Assembly: GCA_947478785.1 (NCBI GenBank)
Contig: CANJXI010000025.1
Coordinates: 1 to 47,820 of the forward strand
Direction: 5' to 3'
Origin: Caulobacteraceae bacterium
GTDB lineage: Bacteria > Pseudomonadota > Alphaproteobacteria > Caulobacterales > Caulobacteraceae
Length of the DNA stretch: 47,820 bases
The notes under the pieces were generated by a model that saw only the letters and a program-made list of their open reading frames with translations, was not told the DNA's origin and ran no database searches. Positions 1 through 8,061 of the stretch are shown here, piece after piece. The translations under genes and the position numbers were made by a program. The first letter of the stretch is position 1. Every line of letters starts with the position of its first letter.

Positions 1-501
1 GCCGAGGCTCCGCCCACCCTGCCCACCAGCGGCGACGGCGCCGTGCTGCTGCAGGTCATCACCCAGATCTGCGTTCCAGTCGTCCGGGGCGGGGATCTCG
101 ACCAGCTGGCCAAGTCCTTCCCCGGCATGAAGTTCAACCGCCGCGAGGGGACCTGGAGCGCGCCGCTGGGCGGCGACAAGGCCTATACGGTCACTGTCTA
201 CGCGGTGGGCTCGAACCGCGACGTCTGCCGTGGCGACATCCATTACGCGGTCAACCAGACCGACCCGATCGTGAAGGCGGTCAACACCTGGGCCTTCCTG
301 CACCAGCCCGAGCTGATCCTGCAGGCCAACTATGTGAAGGTCTATGACGACGGGGTGAAGCGCGTGCAGCGCTCCTGGGAGCACTTCGACGCCCAGGCCT
401 CCACGGCGGTCAACTTCACCACCCTGACCAAGCCGGACGACACCGCCCTCAACGCCAAATTTTCCACGGCCGAATTCTACTATCAGGAACGCAAGTTCTG
501 A
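1..501 (+). CDS. Hypothetical protein, 5' end outside the window
   Basis: The frame is open from the first base of the window and ends at TGA 499-501, so the start lies upstream. A GTG at 43 could serve as a start, but the frame stays open before it. The visible part is soluble, with two cysteines (in QICVPVV and RDVCRGD) and alternating beta-like stretches. No known catalytic motif is visible and I do not recognise the family. The last codons carry AGGA at 485-488, which looks like the ribosome binding site of the next gene, so the two are probably translationally coupled. Codon use matches the neighbouring genes. The function is unknown. Confidence 0.6.
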   Translation, partial: AEAPPTLPTSGDGAVLLQVITQICVPVVRGGDLDQLAKSFPGMKFNRREGTWSAPLGGDKAYTVTVYAVGSNRDVCRGDIHYAVNQTDPIVKAVNTWAFLHQPELILQANYVKVYDDGVKRVQRSWEHFDAQASTAVNFTTLTKPDDTALNAKFSTAEFYYQERKF

Positions 502-749
502 TCGCCTGGACGGACGCCGCCGGCCTCTGCGGCGTCCTGGTGATCCTGATAGCCTACGGCGGCGCGGCCTTCGGCCGGCTCGATCCCAGGCGCGCGCTGG
601 CGCACGCCCTCAACCTGGTCGGCGCGGGCCTGATCCTGCTGTCCCTGCTGACCGCCGACTTCAACCTGTCGGCCACCGTGATGGAAAGCGTCTGGGCGCT
701 GATCGCCCTGGCGGGCCTGATCCGCGCCGGCCTTGGCCGGCGCCCTTAA
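498..749 (+). CDS. CBU_0592-family small membrane protein, probable CTG start
   Basis: This is an integral membrane protein of about 83 residues with three hydrophobic segments: the N-terminal GLCGVLVILIAYGG, then HALNLVGAGLILLSLL, then VWALIALAGLI. The pattern GxxGxxLILxAY followed by an LNLxGA segment matches the CBU_0592 family, whose function is not known to me. The only ATG or GTG start in range, GTG 540, would remove half of the first membrane helix. The family-like sequence begins at 501, and a CTG at 498-500 overlaps the upstream TGA (CTGA) with AGGA eight to nine bases before it. I therefore infer a CTG start. The stop codon overlaps the stop of the convergent hydrolase gene inside TTAA at 746-749. 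Confidence 0.6.
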   Translation: MIAWTDAAGLCGVLVILIAYGGAAFGRLDPRRALAHALNLVGAGLILLSLLTADFNLSATVMESVWALIALAGLIRAGLGRRP

Positions 750-1509
750 GCCGCCGCCCTGGTCTCCTCGGCCAGCCACCGCAGCACCAGCTCCGCGACG
801 CTCTCCCACCCAGGCTCGCCGACCAGCCAGTGACTCATCCCCGGCATGCTCCGGAAGTCCGCGCCGATCCGGGCGGCGGTGGCCTTGGCCGTGGTCGGCG
901 GATGCACCACGTCGCGGGCGCGCAGCCGACCAGGGAGGGCGCGTCCAGAGGGCCGGCGCCCATGCTGGTGGTCATGAACGGATCCAGCCACCAGTTCAGG
1001 GTCTCGCGCACCGCCGTCGCGCTCTCCGGCCGCAGGCGCGACACCACGGCCTCACGCTCCTCGGCCGGGACCCGGTCCAGGGTGTAGGCGCGCATCAGGT
1101 TCCGGTCGGGGGGGATCGCGCCGGCGAAGAAGGCGCCCATCATCTGCACCCCGAACGCCGTCGCGGCTTCCTCCAGGCTCGAGCCGGTGATTCCCCAGGG
1201 CGGAGAGGGCGCCAGGAGGACGAGCGCCTTGACCGGAACCTTGCGCGCCGCGAGCTGGGCGACGAGGCCGCCCATGGAATGGCCCAGCAGCACCGGCGGT
1301 TCGGGCTCGGCCGCGCATAGCGCGGCGATGTCGTCGGCGTAATGGCTCATCGAGACGCCGGCCACCCGGCCGGTAGGCTCGTCCGGGCCATGCCCGCGCA
1401 GGTCTGGCGTGGCGACGGCGAACCCCGCCGCCTCGAACGGCGCGCGGAACCGCTCATAGGCCCAGCCACCGCAGAAGGCGCCGTGCACCATGATGATGGA
1501 GGCTGTCAT
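746..1509 (-). pseudogene. Alpha/beta hydrolase, interrupted by a one-base frameshift
   Basis: The N-terminal part is a typical alpha/beta hydrolase of the esterase/lactonase type, with an HGAFCGGW oxyanion-hole segment and a GHSMGG nucleophile elbow. Near 910-932 the frame breaks. A second frame continues with ARDVVHPPTTA and a catalytic-His-like GMSHWLVGEPGWE and ends at TAA 748-746. Restoring one missing base in the GCGCGCCCGCG stretch would rejoin the halves into about 254 residues. As written, the Ser nucleophile is separated from the acid and His. Start ATG 1509 is preceded closely by AAGAAGGGA; an upstream ATG at 1527 lacks such a site. This may be a true pseudogene or a sequencing error. 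The substrate is unknown. Confidence 0.7.
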
Positions 1510-1548
1510 TCCCTTCTTAACAATCATTAGGCGCGCGCCGTCCAGCGT

Positions 1549-2028
1549 TCACGTCACCGCGAAGCCGGAGAATGCGCCGACTACCGCCTCATAGGCCGCG
1601 CGCTTGAAGGGCACGACCAGAGCGGGCGTCTCGCGGAGATATCCCCAGCGCCAGGCGTCGAACTCCGCGGGGACATGCGCGGCCAGGTCGAACTCGGCCT
1701 CCTCGCCATCGAAGCGGAAGGCGAACCAGACCTGTTTCTGCCCCTTGAAGCCGCGCGCCGCCTTGGAGCCGCCGTAACCGGCGGGAAAATCATAGGTCAC
1801 CCAGCCGTCGGTGCGGCCGAGCAGGCTGACGCTACGGGCGCCCGATTCTTCGGCGAGTTCCCGGCGGGCGGCGGCCTCGGGAGCCTCCCCGGGATCGATG
1901 CCGCCTTGTGGGAACTGCCAGTTGTGCGGGCCCGGGGTGCCGGCGCGCCGGCCCAGCCAGACGCGGCCGTCCGCATGGAACAGCACTACGCCGACGTTGG
2001 GCCGGTAAAGGTCCAGATCCTGGTTCAT
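1549..2028 (-). CDS. rppH: RNA pyrophosphohydrolase (Nudix)
   Basis: RppH removes pyrophosphate from the 5' triphosphate end of mRNA and so starts 5'-end-dependent decay. The 159-residue protein opens with the family-typical LYRPNVGVVLF. It carries a complete Nudix box at about residues 42-65: G, five residues, E, seven residues, then RELAEESGA. The NWQFPQGGID segment is also characteristic. Start ATG 2028 was chosen because AAGGGG lies just upstream and the family N-terminus begins here; the frame extends to 2088 without homology. The gene lies downstream of the YibQ-like gene (74 bases), an arrangement I associate with Caulobacterales. Related Ap4A hydrolases are the alternative, but RppH is favoured. 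Confidence 0.9.
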   Translation of the reverse strand: MNQDLDLYRPNVGVVLFHADGRVWLGRRAGTPGPHNWQFPQGGIDPGEAPEAAARRELAEESGARSVSLLGRTDGWVTYDFPAGYGGSKAARGFKGQKQVWFAFRFDGEEAEFDLAAHVPAEFDAWRWGYLRETPALVVPFKRAAYEAVVGAFSGFAVT

Positions 2029-2102
2029 GAACCCCTTTGAGGCTGGGGCGGTCAGGTGAAGCGGATATCGGTCCACCCGTCCGAGCACGCCAGACGAAAA
2101 GC

Positions 2103-3239
2103 CTAGCGGCGCACCATCGCCGAGGCCGGAGCCAACTGGAAGCCCCGTTGCTCAAGTCCCTGCGACCAGCGCGCCACGGTCTCCAGGGTTACCGGATAGG
2201 CGAAGCCCGCGCCCAGCGCCTGGCCGCGCTGCAGGGCGCCGGATTCCAGCGCCACCAGCTGCTGGTCGATGCCGGCCTGGCTGAGCTGGTCGTCGATCAC
2301 TCGCTCGGCCGAGGCGCGCGGCAGTCCGCCCCCGGTCCGCTTGGCCGCCAGGCCGTCGTCGATGAAGCCCAGCCCGCGTCCCCGAATGGCGGCGATGAAG
2401 GCCTGGTAGGCGTGGTCGCTGGCCAGGAACTTCGAGCCCAGGTAGTTGGTCAGGCCGAAGTAGCCCGTGGTCCGCGACAGGGTCCACTCGAGCCGCCGGG
2501 CGGTCTCCGACGGCTGCCCGTCGACGAGCAGGGCGTAGGGGCCCGGGTCGTTGTCGGGATAGTCGGTGGGCTCCATCGGGGTCTCGATCAGCACCTCATG
2601 GCCGTGGGCCCGGGCCATGTCGACCCAGCCTTGTAGGCCCTCCGCATAGGGCACGAAGGACAGGGTGATCTCGCCCGGCAGGGTCTCGATGGCCGCCTGG
2701 GTGGCGCGGGCGTTCAGGCCAAGGCCGCCGATCACCAGGGCCACCTTCGGCCGCCCATTAGGCGCGAACGGGCGGCGATAGGCGTCGAAGGGCGTGCGCC
2801 CATCCTGGGCGATGATCGGCAGGGAGCCCATGGGTCCCTGGGAGAAGAAGCCGGCGATGGGCGCGACAGGCAGCGGGGAGCCGGGCGCCAGGACATGCGG
2901 CGCCGCCGCGCCTGGCCGGTTCCAGGCGCCGCCGGCCATGGGGCCCAGCGGATGGTCGGAAAGCCGCACGACATCTTCGGTCACCACCATCGGACCGTGT
3001 GGATCCGTCAGGGCCTGGCGCCATCCGGCCGGCGCGCGCGCGATCACCGGCGCCAACGCCGTCCGGACCGCCGCGGGATCGCGGTGTGTCGGTCCGACCA
3101 GCGCCATGAGGGTGGCGACGGCGACGGCCAGCAGGACGGCGGCCGCCCCCGCGCCCACGTATGGGTTCGCGATCAGCGCCTTGACGGGGATCGGCCCGAA
3201 CTTCGGGGCGGTGAAACGCGGAATCGCAATCATGGCCAC
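2103..3239 (-). CDS. Divergent polysaccharide deacetylase (YibQ family)
   Basis: This protein of about 378 residues has a cytoplasmic N-terminus, one membrane anchor (about residues 28-48, rich in Ala, Val and Leu) and a periplasmic domain. The domain contains VALVIGGLGLN, LPGEITLSFVPYAEG and HGHEVLIETPMEP, the hallmarks of the divergent polysaccharide deacetylase (DUF610/YibQ) family. The fold resembles NodB carbohydrate esterases, but substrate and activity are not established. GTG 3239 has AGGAG about ten bases upstream; ATG 3233, two codons later, is the alternative. It lies between a PEP-CTERM gene and rppH. In related genomes, as I recall, it directly follows ctpA. Confidence 0.85.
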   Translation of the reverse strand: MAMIAIPRFTAPKFGPIPVKALIANPYVGAGAAAVLLAVAVATLMALVGPTHRDPAAVRTALAPVIARAPAGWRQALTDPHGPMVVTEDVVRLSDHPLGPMAGGAWNRPGAAAPHVLAPGSPLPVAPIAGFFSQGPMGSLPIIAQDGRTPFDAYRRPFAPNGRPKVALVIGGLGLNARATQAAIETLPGEITLSFVPYAEGLQGWVDMARAHGHEVLIETPMEPTDYPDNDPGPYALLVDGQPSETARRLEWTLSRTTGYFGLTNYLGSKFLASDHAYQAFIAAIRGRGLGFIDDGLAAKRTGGGLPRASAERVIDDQLSQAGIDQQLVALESGALQRGQALGAGFAYPVTLETVARWSQGLEQRGFQLAPASAMVRR

Positions 3240-3328
3240 AGTCGGGGTGCTCCTCTTACGGAACGTGCCTCAACAGGGTTAACAACCGATTCCCAAACAT
3301 CGGCGACGGGACCGGTTATGGGAGGTCG

Positions 3329-4021
3329 TCAGGCCGCGCCGAAGGTGGCGCGGCGGCGACGCAACAGGGCGCCCAGGCCGGCGAAGCCCAGGATCAGCAT
3401 CGACCAGCCGGCTGGCTCGGGCACGGCGGCGCCGGCGACCGCATAGCGGACGTTGTCGAAGGCGAGGTAGCCCGTGTCGTCGGCGTACTGGCCGCCCTGG
3501 CCGGGCGTCTGCTGGACGCCGAAGGACACCGAGGAAAGCCCTGTGAACCCCGTCAGGTCGAAAGTCGTGAAGCCATAGCCGACCTGCAGGTCGGCGCTGA
3601 CCGTGCAGGCCATGCCGCAGGCGCCGGTGCGGGTTCCGGTGACGGTCACCCGGTCCAAGGCCGCCGCCGAATTGTACTCGCCAAGACCCAGCATGATCGA
3701 CAGCAGATCGAAGACTCCGCCGCCGGCGCGCGAGATCACTACGGGCTCGAGCGCGGTTTCCATGAAGATCGAGGCCTGCGGCGTGGGCAGGCTGACCAGC
3801 GCGGGCGGGATGAAATAGAACTGGCCGCCCTCGAAATGGAGGCCGCCGTCGTCGAAGGCGTTGGGCTCGGTCGTGTAGTCCGCGCCGGGCGGCGGGGTGT
3901 GGCTGTCGAAGGTCACCACGGCCGCGGCCGCCTCCCCCGCTGCGCCCATGCCGAGGGCCGCGGCCAGGGCCACGCCCGCCAGCAGGGTCTTGAAATTCGC
4001 TCGCTTCACGCCGGCATCCAC
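3329..4021 (-). CDS. PEP-CTERM sorting domain protein (PEPxxW variant)
   Basis: This is a predicted exported protein of about 230 residues. A signal peptide (KTLLAGVALAAALGMGAAGEAAA) is followed by a beta-rich domain. The C-terminus has the motif PEPAGWSML, a short hydrophobic helix and RRRR, which is the PEP-CTERM tripartite signal recognised by exosortase in bacteria that make exopolysaccharide. The middle domain is not one I can name; two cysteines close together (GACGMACTV) may form a disulfide. Start GTG 4021 has no clear ribosome site, and GTG 4009 is equally possible. The gene sits between ctpA and the YibQ gene, which are usually adjacent, so it looks like an insertion into the cluster. 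No exosortase gene is in the window. Confidence 0.85.
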   Translation of the reverse strand: MDAGVKRANFKTLLAGVALAAALGMGAAGEAAAAVVTFDSHTPPPGADYTTEPNAFDDGGLHFEGGQFYFIPPALVSLPTPQASIFMETALEPVVISRAGGGVFDLLSIMLGLGEYNSAAALDRVTVTGTRTGACGMACTVSADLQVGYGFTTFDLTGFTGLSSVSFGVQQTPGQGGQYADDTGYLAFDNVRYAVAGAAVPEPAGWSMLILGFAGLGALLRRRRATFGAA

Positions 4022-4099
4022 ACAACCAAGGGAGCGGCACCATAATCCAGTTTGCGAAATCTGAGCTAAAGCTTCCCCTGACGCGCGAATTTGCCGCCA

Positions 4100-5485
4100 T
4101 TACTTGGCGACGGGCGGTTTCACTTCGGCCACGCGGGCCTTGTTGATGACCTCCGCCAGCCGGGCGGTTGGCTTGGGAAGCTTGGGCGTCGCCGCCACCG
4201 AGCCGTAGCGCAGCACATCCTCCGCCCGCGCCATCTGGAAGTCCTTCTTGACGTCGAAGGTGTCCGGCGGGGCCTCGGCGGGCGCGTGCGGCGCCTTGCG
4301 GACCTTGCCCTCGTCGGCGTTCAGCGCGTTGCGGAAAGAGGCCTCGGAGAACTGGAAGGCGCGGTTGGCGATGGTCTGGGCCTCGTCCTTCGAGGAGGCG
4401 ACCTCTAGGTCCGGCTCGATGCCGGTCTTCTGGATCGAGCGGCCGGACGGCGTGTAATATTTGGCGGTGGTCAGCTTCAGCGCCCCGTCCATGCCGCCGC
4501 GCAGCGGAATCACGGTCTGCACCGAACCCTTGCCGAAGCTGGTCAGGCCGACGATCTCGGCGCGTTTTCGGTCCTGCAGGGCGCCGGCGACGATCTCGGC
4601 GGCCGAGGCGGTGCCGGAATCGATCAGCACCACGATCGGCAGGCCGCCGATCATGTCGCCCGGACGCGCGTTGTAGCGTTCCACGTCGCGCGGGTCGCGG
4701 CCACGCTGGCTGACGATCTCGCCGCCCTCAAGGAACAGGTCGGAGATCGAGACCGCCTGATCGAGCAGCCCGCCCGGGTTGCGCCGCAGGTCGAGGATCA
4801 GCCCCTTCATCTTGGGGTTCTTGGCCTTGATCTCGGCGAAGGCGGCTTCGGCCTCGTCGGTGGTCTTCTCGTTGAAGCCGGAAATCCGCAGCACGCCGAA
4901 ATCGCCATCGAGCTTGGCCGTGGCGGTCTTGGGCTTGATGACCTCGCGCACGATCTTGACGTCGAAGGGATCGGCCTTCTCGCGGGCGATGGTCAGGGTG
5001 ACAGTCTCGCCGGGCTTGCCGCGCATCTGCTTGACCGCGTCATTGACCGACAGGCCCAGCACGGAATCGCCATTCACGGCGGTGATGTAGTCGCCCGGCT
5101 TGACGCCCGCGTTGGCGGCCGGCGTGCCGTCCATCGGCGAGATCACCTTGACCACGCCGTCCTCGCTGGTGACCTCTAGGCCCAGGCCGCCGTATTCGCC
5201 GCGCGTCTGGTCGCGCATGTCGTCAAAGTTCTCAGGGTCCAGGTAGCCGGAGTGGGGGTCCAGCGAAGTCAGCATGCCGTCCAGCGCCGCGCGCAGCAGC
5301 TTTGTGTCGTCGACCGGCGTCACATACTGCCGCTCCACCGTGTCCAGCACGTCGCCGAACAGCAGCAGCATGCGGTAGGTGCTGGCGCGCGGCTGGGCCG
5401 CGGCGACCGCGTGCTGGCTGAGGTAGGCCATGGAGCCCGCGCCGAGCACGAAGGCCGAAACGCCGATCAGAAGGTACTTCTTCAT
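4100..5485 (-). CDS. ctpA: Carboxyl-terminal processing protease, S41 family
   Basis: CtpA is a periplasmic serine protease that trims or degrades envelope proteins from their C-termini. The 461-residue protein has an N-terminal membrane or signal segment (residues 4-22) and a PDZ domain (about 97-168, including GLGLEV and GVKPGDYITAVNGD). The S41 catalytic core has the nucleophile in SGTASAAEI (Ser294) and the general base in SFGKGSVQ (Lys319). ATG 5485 (MKKYLLIG) was chosen because the signal starts there; the frame extends to 5542 without a sensible N-terminus. It lies directly downstream of a LytM-domain gene. CtpA proteases often act on cell-wall hydrolases, so the pair may be functionally linked; that link is inference. 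Confidence 0.92.
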   Translation of the reverse strand: MKKYLLIGVSAFVLGAGSMAYLSQHAVAAAQPRASTYRMLLLFGDVLDTVERQYVTPVDDTKLLRAALDGMLTSLDPHSGYLDPENFDDMRDQTRGEYGGLGLEVTSEDGVVKVISPMDGTPAANAGVKPGDYITAVNGDSVLGLSVNDAVKQMRGKPGETVTLTIAREKADPFDVKIVREVIKPKTATAKLDGDFGVLRISGFNEKTTDEAEAAFAEIKAKNPKMKGLILDLRRNPGGLLDQAVSISDLFLEGGEIVSQRGRDPRDVERYNARPGDMIGGLPIVVLIDSGTASAAEIVAGALQDRKRAEIVGLTSFGKGSVQTVIPLRGGMDGALKLTTAKYYTPSGRSIQKTGIEPDLEVASSKDEAQTIANRAFQFSEASFRNALNADEGKVRKAPHAPAEAPPDTFDVKKDFQMARAEDVLRYGSVAATPKLPKPTARLAEVINKARVAEVKPPVAK

Positions 5486-5556
5486 CGCCTGCCGTAGGCT
5501 CCTTTGACGGCCGACCCTGGCCGTGATGTGACAAGTCCCCACGAACGCTTACGCGT

Positions 5557-6405
5557 TCAGCCCGGTTTTGTATTCAACCAGCGCGCCGGATCGACGGACG
5601 CGCCCTGCTCACGAACCTCCAGATAGAGTTCCGTGGAGCCTTGTCGGCCATCCGGCATCTGTCCGACAGCCTGTCCCGCCGCGACAGATTGCCCGACCGA
5701 AACCGACGTCCGCTCCAGGCCAGCAAGCACCAGATGGTATCCACCCGCCAGTCTTAATATCAAGATGACGCCCCAACCCTTCACGGGGCCGACGTACTGT
5801 ACGGATCCCGGGCCAGGGCTGGCCACCTGGGCGCCGCGCGGCGCCGCGATGGTCAATCCATTGGCCCGCCCACCGCTGGTCAGCGCCTCGCCGTAGCGCC
5901 GCACCACCGGTCCGGACACAGGGCTAATCAGGCTTTGGGGCGGGGTGATGGCGGCGTCGGTCGCATACGAACCGGATGGACCGCGCAGCATGGGCGCATC
6001 CCGCGCCAGCGGACTGGCCTCGGCGCGGGCGCTGTCATGGGTGAACAGCGCCTCGCTCTCGACCGCGGCCAGGCGGCGCAGGCGCATCATCTCCGAGGCC
6101 TCGCGGGCGTATTCCAGCGCGCGCGCCTGGAGGTCCGGCGTCATCGCCTTGACCAGGATCGCGGCGCGGACCGCATCCTTGGCGTCACCGGCCGACACCA
6201 GCAGCGCCGGCGGCGGATCGCGCTTCAGCCGCTCCAACACCGACAGCAGGCGGGCGAGCTGGCTCATGTTGTGCGCCTGCTCCGCGGAGAGCGTGGTCTC
6301 CTCGACGTTCAGCCGGGCGAGCTTCTCCTCAGTCGCGGCGACCGCCACGGCGGTCAGCGCCAGGGCGGCCAGGGTGACGGGAAAGAGCAGGGTCCGGTTG
6401 GTCAT
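5557..6405 (-). CDS. EnvC-like LytM (M23) factor, catalytically degenerate
   Basis: This protein of about 282 residues has a signal peptide (TLLFPVTLAALALTAVAVAA), an alpha-helical, coiled-coil-prone part (residues 25-130) and a C-terminal LytM/M23 domain (about 165-275). Active M23 enzymes end in a GPHLHFE-type motif. Here the equivalent is TELYLEVREQG and both histidines are gone; the upstream zinc ligands are not evident either. It is therefore probably not a hydrolase but an EnvC-type regulator of an amidase at the division site; that role is inferred from the family. Its ATG shares one base with the rlmH stop (TGATG), which indicates translational coupling. ctpA follows 71 bases downstream. 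Confidence 0.8.
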   Translation of the reverse strand: MTNRTLLFPVTLAALALTAVAVAATEEKLARLNVEETTLSAEQAHNMSQLARLLSVLERLKRDPPPALLVSAGDAKDAVRAAILVKAMTPDLQARALEYAREASEMMRLRRLAAVESEALFTHDSARAEASPLARDAPMLRGPSGSYATDAAITPPQSLISPVSGPVVRRYGEALTSGGRANGLTIAAPRGAQVASPGPGSVQYVGPVKGWGVILILRLAGGYHLVLAGLERTSVSVGQSVAAGQAVGQMPDGRQGSTELYLEVREQGASVDPARWLNTKPG

Positions 6406-6869
6406 CAGTCCCGATGATAAGGCGATCCGCCCAGGATTGTGACCGCCCGATAGACCTGTTCGGCCAGCATGGCGCGGGCCAAGGCGTGGGGCCAGGTCTG
6501 CGGCCCAAAGGCCAGCTTGTCGTTGGCGCGCGCCAGCAAGCCCGGGTCCAGGCCATCGGCCCCGCCGATCAGGAACACCAGGCGCCGCACCCCATCGTCG
6601 CGCAGCCGGGCGATTTCATCGGCGAAAGCGCGCGAGGGCCGGGCCGTTCCGTGCTCGTCGCAGGCGATGACGTGGGCGCCGGCCAGGTGGGCCTGCAGCG
6701 CCTCGGCCTCGGCCGCCTTGCCGGGTTTGCGGCTTTCGACCTCCACGGCCTCGACTGGGCCCAGGCCCAGCGCGCGGCCAGCGTTGGTCGCCCGCTCGAG
6801 GTAGAGCTTCACGAGTTCGGTCTCTGGCGAGCGCGCCAGCCGGCCGATGGCGACGATGCCGATCCGCAA
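6405..6869 (-). CDS. rlmH: 23S rRNA pseudouridine-1915 N3-methyltransferase
   Basis: RlmH methylates pseudouridine 1915 in helix 69 of 23S rRNA, using S-adenosylmethionine, on the assembled 70S ribosome. The 154-residue length is normal. The SPOUT-family signatures are present: HVIACDEHGTARPS, LIGGADGLDP and the C-terminal RAMLAEQVYRAVTILGGSPYHRD, whose last residues complete the active site. The start is TTG at 6869. It lies six bases after the rsfS stop and overlaps the LytM gene start by one base, so rsfS, rlmH and the LytM gene are one transcription unit. Pairing with rsfS is a very common arrangement. Confidence 0.95.
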   Translation of the reverse strand: MRIGIVAIGRLARSPETELVKLYLERATNAGRALGLGPVEAVEVESRKPGKAAEAEALQAHLAGAHVIACDEHGTARPSRAFADEIARLRDDGVRRLVFLIGGADGLDPGLLARANDKLAFGPQTWPHALARAMLAEQVYRAVTILGGSPYHRD

Positions 6870-6875
6870 CCGGCC

Positions 6876-7316
6876 TCAGACCGCCTGATGGGTCGGCGTC
6901 ATGTGCGAACTGTCCACCGACCAGATCTTCTCGATGTTGTAGAAGGTGCGCACCTCGGGCCGGAACAGGTGGATGATCACGTCGCCGGTGTCGATCAGCA
7001 CCCAGTCGCAGTGCGGCATGCCTTCCACCCGGCAGCGGCCATAGCCTTCGTCCTTCAGCGCCCGGAGCAGGTGGTCGGCCATGGCGCCCACATGGCGGTG
7101 CGACCGCCCGGAGGCGACCACCAGGCCATCCGCCACGGCGCTCTTGCCCTTGAGGTCGATGAATACGACGTCCTGGGCCTTGTCGTCGTCGAGCCGGGCC
7201 AGGATCAGATCTTCCAGGGCCGAGATGCGGGCCTGGACGTCAGCGGAAGAATCCGCGCCCTTTGCGGGGGCGGCTGTCGGACCTTCTTGCGCGCGCGGCG
7301 CAGTTTTACGGTTCAG
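6876..7316 (-). CDS. rsfS: Ribosomal silencing factor RsfS, probable CTG start
   Basis: RsfS binds ribosomal protein uL14 and blocks joining of the 30S and 50S subunits when nutrients are short. The conserved core is complete: DDDKAQDVVFIDLKGKS, VADGLVVASGRSHRHV and RVEGMPHCDWVLIDTGDVIIHLF with RTFYNIEKIW. The first ATG, GTG or TTG in frame is GTG 7136, which falls inside this core and would remove about 60 residues. Upstream the frame is open back to a TAG. Within that stretch a CTG at 7316-7314 is preceded by AAAGGAG with a seven-base spacer. I infer a CTG start, giving about 146 residues. The segment before the core is Ala/Pro/Lys-rich. It is followed by rlmH. Confidence 0.9.
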   Translation of the reverse strand: MNRKTAPRAQEGPTAAPAKGADSSADVQARISALEDLILARLDDDKAQDVVFIDLKGKSAVADGLVVASGRSHRHVGAMADHLLRALKDEGYGRCRVEGMPHCDWVLIDTGDVIIHLFRPEVRTFYNIEKIWSVDSSHMTPTHQAV

Positions 7317-7384
7317 CGGGGTGCTCCTTTGAAATCCTCGCTACCGGTCACCCTACCACATCGCGGGGGGTTTGGTCAGGGCTC

Positions 7385-8053
7385 TCACGAAGACTTGGGC
7401 GAGGCCGCCGCCAGCCGCGCCCTGAGCGCCGATGAGCTCTGGAAGTTGAAGCGCCCGAACAGGAACACCCAGGCGGGCGGGGTCGATCCGGGCAGGGTGC
7501 GCGCCTGGCGGGCCGACAGGCGCCCCCGGGCGAAGCGCCGCGCCGCCGGCGCGAACCGACTCCTCAGCGATATCCAGGGCCGCGACACCACCGCCAGCGG
7601 GATTTCGCGCATGATCTGCGTCCAGCCCCGCCAGCAGTGGAAGGCAGCCAGGCTGTCGGCGCCCATGATCCAGACGAAATGGACGCCGGGAAACCGCCGC
7701 TTCAGGGCGCGGACCGTGTCGATGGTGTAGGCGGAGCCCAGCCGGCTCTCGACGTCGGCGACGATCATGCCGGGCCCCTTGGCGAGGGCGCGGGCCCCGG
7801 CCATCCGCTCGGCGAGGCCGGCGGTCTCGTGGCGTTCCTTCAGCGGGTTCTGCGGCGAGACCAGCCAGATCACGCGGTCGAGCCCCAGCCGCCGCCTGGC
7901 GGTTTCGGCGACATGGGCATGGCCCTCGTGCGCGGGGTTGAACGAGCCGCCGTAGAGACCCACCCGCATGCCCCGGTGCAGATGGAAGCCCGGCCGCAGC
8001 GCCGCGGGATGTCCTCCGCTCGGAAGGCGCCTGGCCGGCCCGGCGGACCACAT
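7385..8053 (-). CDS. nadD: Nicotinate-nucleotide adenylyltransferase
   Basis: NadD transfers AMP from ATP to nicotinate mononucleotide, the penultimate step of NAD synthesis. The sequence shows the nucleotidyltransferase motif GLYGGSFNPAHEGH, the segment VIWLVSPQNPLK, the substrate-site stretch FVWIMGADSLAAFHCWRGW and the C-terminal FNFQSSSALR, which corresponds to the family ISSTxIR motif. ATG 8053 gives 222 residues with a 28-residue leader. ATG 7969 (MRVGLYGGSF) is a reasonable alternative with GGGG before it. The gene starts eight bases after the proA stop when the first start is used. The order proB-proA-nadD-rsfS-rlmH is common in alphaproteobacteria. Confidence 0.92.
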   Translation of the reverse strand: MWSAGPARRLPSGGHPAALRPGFHLHRGMRVGLYGGSFNPAHEGHAHVAETARRRLGLDRVIWLVSPQNPLKERHETAGLAERMAGARALAKGPGMIVADVESRLGSAYTIDTVRALKRRFPGVHFVWIMGADSLAAFHCWRGWTQIMREIPLAVVSRPWISLRSRFAPAARRFARGRLSARQARTLPGSTPPAWVFLFGRFNFQSSSALRARLAAASPKSS

Positions 8054-8061
8054 GGCGCGCG

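Noticed and set aside
3277..3282. GGTTAA (TTAACC on the minus strand) upstream of the YibQ gene as a CtrA site.
   Set aside because: Only one half-site is present; the second TTAA at the proper seven-base spacing is missing.
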